Assembly: GCF_006539725.1 (NCBI RefSeq)
Contig: NZ_BJNO01000014.1
Location: forward strand, 1 to 64,000
Length of the DNA stretch: 64,000 nt
Source of the DNA: Klebsiella terrigena
GTDB taxonomy: Bacteria > Pseudomonadota > Gammaproteobacteria > Enterobacterales > Enterobacteriaceae
Direction of reading: 5' to 3'
The notes under the pieces were generated by a model. It had not been told where the DNA came from. It did not search any database and saw only the letters and a program-made list of their open reading frames with translations. Position 1 is the stretch's first letter, and each line of letters starts with the position of its first letter. Of the stretch, positions 60,498 through 64,000 are shown one piece after another. The position numbers and the translations under genes are program-made.

Positions 60498-62062
60498 AGC
60501 GGCTCCTGTTGGCGCCAGCGGGTGGCGCGAATTTCCAGTAAACGTCCGGCTTTATCCAGCGCTGCACCGGTCATACCGATAAGCACCATGCCGCAGAGAA
60601 TGGTTGGCATATCCAGCAGCTGCTGGGCATTGATCATCAGGCTGCCGATACCGACGCCGGAGGACATGAAATATTCGGCGCCGATATTGCCAAGCCAGGC
60701 GTAAATCACCGCCAGCCGCAGGCCGGCAAACATACCCGCGGCGGCGCCGGGAAGAATGAGCCTGCGCAGGCGCGTCAGGCCGCTCAGGCGCAGCACCCTG
60801 GCAACCTCATCCAGCTGCGGGCTGCGCTGCAGAACGGCCTGCAGGGTGCTAAAGAACATAGGGAAGAAGGAGGCCAGGGCAATAAACACGATTTTGCCGC
60901 CGTTGTCGTTGCCGACCCATGCGGTCAGCAGCGGGAGCCAGGCAAACAGGGCGATATGGCGCAGGACGTTAAGCGTCGGGGTAAAGATCGCTCCGGCGCG
61001 CGGGCGCAGCGCCAGCAGCAGTCCGCAGAGCAGCCCGCAGCCGATACCCAGCGCGCCGCCGGCAAACGCCCGCCCCAGGCTCGCAAGCATCGCCTGTGCC
61101 AGCTCGCCGCTGGCCGCACCCTGAACAAAGCGCTCGGCCACCGCCAGCGGCGAAGAGAATAACGCGCTATCGATCCAGCCCTGCCCGCTGGCAAGCTGCC
61201 ACAGCGCCAGCAGCACCAGCGGCAGCTGCAGTGACCGCCAGCTGGCCTGCGGTTTCCAGGCCAGGCGCCCGGCCGCCGGCTGCGGCCAGAACACCAGCCG
61301 GGAGCAGGCCCGGTTGGCCGCCCACTCCATCGCCATGCCGCTGAGGCCCACTACCGCAATGGTGACGAAGACGATATCCAGCTGAAACAGCTGGCGGCCC
61401 CAGACCATCAGGTAGCCAATCCCTTCGGAAGAAGCCAGCAGCTCAACGACGATCAGCGATACCCAGGCCTGCGAAAGCGCCAGCCGCAGGCCGGTAAACC
61501 AGCCCGGCAGGCTCGCCGGGATCACCAGCCAGCGCAGCCGCTGCCAGCGGGAGAAGTTCATGACCCTTGCCGCTTCGCTCAGCGCCAGCGGTACGCCGCT
61601 GACCGCCTGCTGGGTGTTGATGGTCATCGGCACCACGGTGGTTTTAACGATAACCGCCAGCTTCAGGCCGTTATCGATGCCGAAGATCACCATAAACAGT
61701 GGGATCCAGCCCAGCGTCGGAATTTGCGCCAGGGCGTAAAACAGCGGCTCGATGCGCTGGGCGGCGGACGGAACCAGGCCGAACAGCGCCCCGAGCAGCG
61801 TTCCGGCTACGGCCCCCAGCAGCAGGCCGAGAGCCAGATGCCGGAGGCTGAATCCCCACTGCGCCAGCAGATCGCCGCTCAGCAGCGACAGCGCGGTATC
61901 GGCCACGACCGACGGCGCGGGCAGGATCTGCTCCGCCATCCAGCCTTCGCGGGCGGCGAGGTACCACAGCAGCAGCAGCAGCGCGGGCAGCAGCCACGGC
62001 CAGCCGTTTAGCCTGAATGTCGGCCTGCGCGGGGCGCCTGTTCTTAAGATCGTCTGCGACAT
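60494..62062 (-). CDS. Fused double permease of a sulfonate/sulfate-ester ABC transporter (AtsB-like)
   Basis: This 522-residue inner-membrane protein is made of two permease domains in tandem, each about 250 residues and each with its own EAA-type loop (EAARVMNFSRWQRLRWLVIPASLPGWFTGLRLAL in the first half; EVARVLRLSGLTRLRRLILPGAAAGMFAGLRLAV in the second). About 11-12 hydrophobic segments are seen. Most members of the class are single-domain homodimers; the fusion is a feature of AtsB. The ATG giving MSQTILRTG was chosen because the preceding 38 codons are Cys/Arg-rich and unlike the family. The gene is divergent from the binding protein. Confidence 0.85.
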   Translation of the reverse strand: MSQTILRTGAPRRPTFRLNGWPWLLPALLLLLWYLAAREGWMAEQILPAPSVVADTALSLLSGDLLAQWGFSLRHLALGLLLGAVAGTLLGALFGLVPSAAQRIEPLFYALAQIPTLGWIPLFMVIFGIDNGLKLAVIVKTTVVPMTINTQQAVSGVPLALSEAARVMNFSRWQRLRWLVIPASLPGWFTGLRLALSQAWVSLIVVELLASSEGIGYLMVWGRQLFQLDIVFVTIAVVGLSGMAMEWAANRACSRLVFWPQPAAGRLAWKPQASWRSLQLPLVLLALWQLASGQGWIDSALFSSPLAVAERFVQGAASGELAQAMLASLGRAFAGGALGIGCGLLCGLLLALRPRAGAIFTPTLNVLRHIALFAWLPLLTAWVGNDNGGKIVFIALASFFPMFFSTLQAVLQRSPQLDEVARVLRLSGLTRLRRLILPGAAAGMFAGLRLAVIYAWLGNIGAEYFMSSGVGIGSLMINAQQLLDMPTILCGMVLIGMTGAALDKAGRLLEIRATRWRQQEPL

Positions 62063-62285
62063 ATCGGTCCACTTTTGCTGAAGGTATGCCGCTATAAAAA
62101 CGTTCCTTGCGCCCCGCCGCCATTGCGTTAGGCGAATAATCCCGATGCAGCAAATGCATTTCAGCCTGCCGGGCACGCGGCCCCTGGTTTAGCTTTTTTT
62201 CAGCTTTGCTCTGCGCATAAAAGCATTTAACACCCGGCCCTTCGGCTCTTTAGGGTGAGAAAAAAACTCAGGGGAGCAACAACTT

Positions 62286-63353
62286 ATGATGAAAGCATTT
62301 TTTAGCCGCACCTTACTGGCGCTGGTTGCCGCCGTGGGCCTGCTGGCCGGCGCGCAGGGCGAGGAGCTGCGCACCATCCGCATCGGCGTGCCGGATCAAA
62401 GCGCGGGCAGCAAGCCGTTTATCGAAGGGCCCGTCGGCATGGCGTTTATCCGCCATCAGCTGGAAGCGGTGTTTAAGCCGCAGGGCGTGGAGGTACAGTG
62501 GCAGTTTTTCAAAGGCGCAGGCCCGGCGGTGAATGAAGCGCTGGCCAACCGGCAGCTTGATTTTGTCTACCTCGGCGACCTCGCGGCGATTATCGGCAAA
62601 GCTAACGGACTCCCAACGCGCCTGCTGTTGGGCAGCCGCGGCTCCGAATCTTACCTCGCGGCCACCACCGCCTCGGGGATTAAAACGCTCGCCGATCTGA
62701 AGGGCAAACGGGTGGCCGTCTATCGCGGTACGGCGGATCAGCTGGCCTTCGATCGCGCCCTCCAAACCGTCGGCCTCAACGAGCGCAGCATGCAGGTGAT
62801 TAATCTCGACTGGAGCGCCGGCAAAGCCGCGCTGGCGGCCGGCCGCGTCGATGCGGTGTGGGGCGGCGTCTCGCTGCTGGCGCTGCGCGGAGATAAAATA
62901 GCGGTGGTGGTGAAGAGCGGCGATTCCGGCCGCCAGAACACCACCCAGGCGGGCTTCCTCGGGACCCAGACCTTTATTACGGCCTGGCCGCAGGCCACCC
63001 AGCAGATTATCGACGTGCTGGTGAAGAACGCCGCTGAAATCAGCGACCCGGCCAACCGGGACGCCTGGGCGGCAGAGATGGCGCAGCAGAGCCAGATCCC
63101 GCAGGCGCTGTTCCTGGAGGAGCTGCAGCCGCAGGATCTTAACTTCAGCACCTCCCCGCGCATCGACCCGTTCCTCACCGACAGCTTTAGCAGCAGCGTC
63201 GGGCAGGCGCACTCCGGCCGCCTGATCCGCAGCGCTTTTGACGTCGGCCAGTGGGCGGACGGGCAGTTTGTTGAACGGGCGCTAAAAACGCAGAGCCTGG
63301 AAAAACGCTGGCCGCAGTACGATGCCAAAGGCCAGGCGCTAAACGGCGCTTAG
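62286..63353 (+). CDS. Aliphatic sulfonate/sulfate-ester binding protein (SsuA/AtsR-like)
   Basis: This 355-residue periplasmic binding protein of the SsuA/TauA class has a signal peptide ending near LLAGAQG. TIRIGVPDQSAGSKPFIEGPVGMAFIRHQ, FKGAGPAVNEALANRQLDFVYLGDLAAIIGKANGLPT and KTLADLKGKRVAVYRGTADQ show the fold. GGGGAG lies 9 bp before the first of two tandem ATGs. It is divergent from the permease gene over a 223 bp region that should contain both promoters. Its stop overlaps that of the convergent LysR gene by 4 bp. Confidence 0.88.
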   Translation: MMKAFFSRTLLALVAAVGLLAGAQGEELRTIRIGVPDQSAGSKPFIEGPVGMAFIRHQLEAVFKPQGVEVQWQFFKGAGPAVNEALANRQLDFVYLGDLAAIIGKANGLPTRLLLGSRGSESYLAATTASGIKTLADLKGKRVAVYRGTADQLAFDRALQTVGLNERSMQVINLDWSAGKAALAAGRVDAVWGGVSLLALRGDKIAVVVKSGDSGRQNTTQAGFLGTQTFITAWPQATQQIIDVLVKNAAEISDPANRDAWAAEMAQQSQIPQALFLEELQPQDLNFSTSPRIDPFLTDSFSSSVGQAHSGRLIRSAFDVGQWADGQFVERALKTQSLEKRWPQYDAKGQALNGA

Positions 63354-64000
63354 CCCCTCTCCTCCCGGGCCAGGAGCTGCAGCTGATGCTGGCGGTCGGC
63401 GTGCAGGATAACCTCTATCAGCTTTGCCACCAGCGGCGGCTGCGCGGCGTGAACCGGGGAGATAATCGCAAACCGGGTCTGCATCAGCCGCCACTCGTCC
63501 GGCAGGTCGCTTAGCTCGAGCTTGACCAGCCGGTGGCTGTGCTGGCAAAGCGCGAAGCCGTCTTCGCTGGCGAAGCTTATCGCGTCGGTATGCGCCAGAG
63601 TTGAGAGCAGCGCGTAGATATGGTCGCACTGAATCGCCGGGGCAAAGTCCTGCTGCTGGCTGAGGGTCGCCAGCACTTTGCGCACCCCGGGCGGCAAGTA
63701 CGGCGCGGCAAAAGGATAGCGCAGCATCTCCTGGATAGAGACCGGGCCCCGCTTTGCCAGCGGATGATCGGCGTGGCAAACGAAGAAGCAGCGCTGGGGG
63801 CTGAGCGGCTGGACCCGCAGCTGCGGATCCAGTTCGGCCTGCCAGCTGTCGGCCACCACAAAAGGATACTGCTGGGTGGTGAGCGCATGATGCAGGGCAA
63901 ACCAGTTATCAATCTGAAAGCGCACCCGCGCCTGCGGCAGCAGACGGTGAAACTCGCCAACGGCGGCCGGGATCAGCCGCGCGGAGGGCGCCGGGCCGCA
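63350..64000 (-). CDS. LysR-type regulator, C-terminal part (cut by the window end)
   Basis: The last 216 codons of a minus-strand gene reach the right edge of the window. The frame is the effector-binding domain of a LysR regulator (ARLIPAAVGEFHRLLPQARV, FFVCHADHPLAKRGPVSIQEML, RYPFAAPYLPPGVRKVL). The DNA-binding part lies outside. It converges on the sulfonate/sulfate-ester binding-protein gene, so it may regulate that cluster. It is not obviously Cbl or CysB, and the ligand is unknown. Confidence 0.82.
   Translation of the reverse strand, partial: CGPAPSARLIPAAVGEFHRLLPQARVRFQIDNWFALHHALTTQQYPFVVADSWQAELDPQLRVQPLSPQRCFFVCHADHPLAKRGPVSIQEMLRYPFAAPYLPPGVRKVLATLSQQQDFAPAIQCDHIYALLSTLAHTDAISFASEDGFALCQHSHRLVKLELSDLPDEWRLMQTRFAIISPVHAAQPPLVAKLIEVILHADRQHQLQLLAREERG

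Overview
The window reads as chromosomal DNA of a GC-rich member of the Enterobacteriaceae, most likely in the Klebsiella/Raoultella/Enterobacter group. The evidence is a nearly unbroken run of genes in the order known from the Escherichia coli 9-minute region (malZ, proY, brnQ, phoR, phoB, sbcD, sbcC, mak, rdgC, ppnP, aroM, yaiA, aroL, yaiI, proC, psiF, phoA, iraP, ddlA, yaiZ, yaiY, yaiW, sbmA, ampH, iprA, ehaB, hemB, tau genes), plus an ERIC-type repeat and several loci absent from that region in E. coli K-12. Gene names come from my memory of the E. coli proteins and gene order; no database search was run.

Layout. 1-260 holds tandem 64-65 bp repeats and an ERIC-like palindrome. 262-2098 is a YcaC-like hydrolase divergent from a LysR regulator. 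2089-36224 is the conserved backbone: maltodextrin glucosidase, amino-acid permeases (proY, brnQ), the phosphate two-component system (phoBR) with its targets phoA/psiF and the starvation anti-adaptor iraP, DNA repair (sbcCD, rdgC), shikimate/aromatic genes (aroL-yaiA, aroM), proline synthesis (proC), D-Ala-D-Ala ligase (ddlA), peptide uptake (sbmA-yaiW), a penicillin-binding protein (ampH), the regulator iprA, a large autotransporter (ehaB-like) and heme synthesis (hemB). Compared with E. coli, araJ (mak-sbcC) and dgcC (psiF-proC) are missing. A DUF2076 gene, an MdtG-like efflux pump and a cysteine hydrolase have been added.

36380-64000 is accessory metabolism. In order it holds: a two-domain acyltransferase resembling OlsF (ornithine lipid synthesis); taurine uptake and desulfonation (tauABCD); S-methylmethionine salvage (mmuP-mmuM); a secreted family-28 glycoside hydrolase with an unusual active-site residue; an ethanolamine permease with ethanolamine ammonia-lyase (eat-eutB-eutC) without microcompartment genes; an unrecognised 58-residue small gene; a polar amino-acid ABC transporter; a phosphonate-type ABC transporter (phnC-D-E-E) facing a HAD phosphatase; and an organosulfur cluster at the right edge. 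That cluster comprises an arylsulfotransferase-like protein fused to a thioredoxin domain, an ATPase, a fused double permease, a binding protein and a LysR regulator cut by the window end.

A shared theme is nutrient scavenging. Phosphate is represented by phoBR, phoA, psiF, iraP and phnCDEE, with Pho boxes seen at phoB and phoA and a weaker candidate at phnC. Organic sulfur is represented by tauABCD, mmuPM and the arylsulfotransferase/ABC cluster. Nitrogen and carbon are represented by the ethanolamine and amino-acid transport genes and the GH28 enzyme. The best leads for something not well described are the arylsulfotransferase-thioredoxin fusion with its transporter, the OlsF-like gene, the GH28 His-to-Arg change, the phnCDEE/HAD pair and the 58-residue orphan gene.
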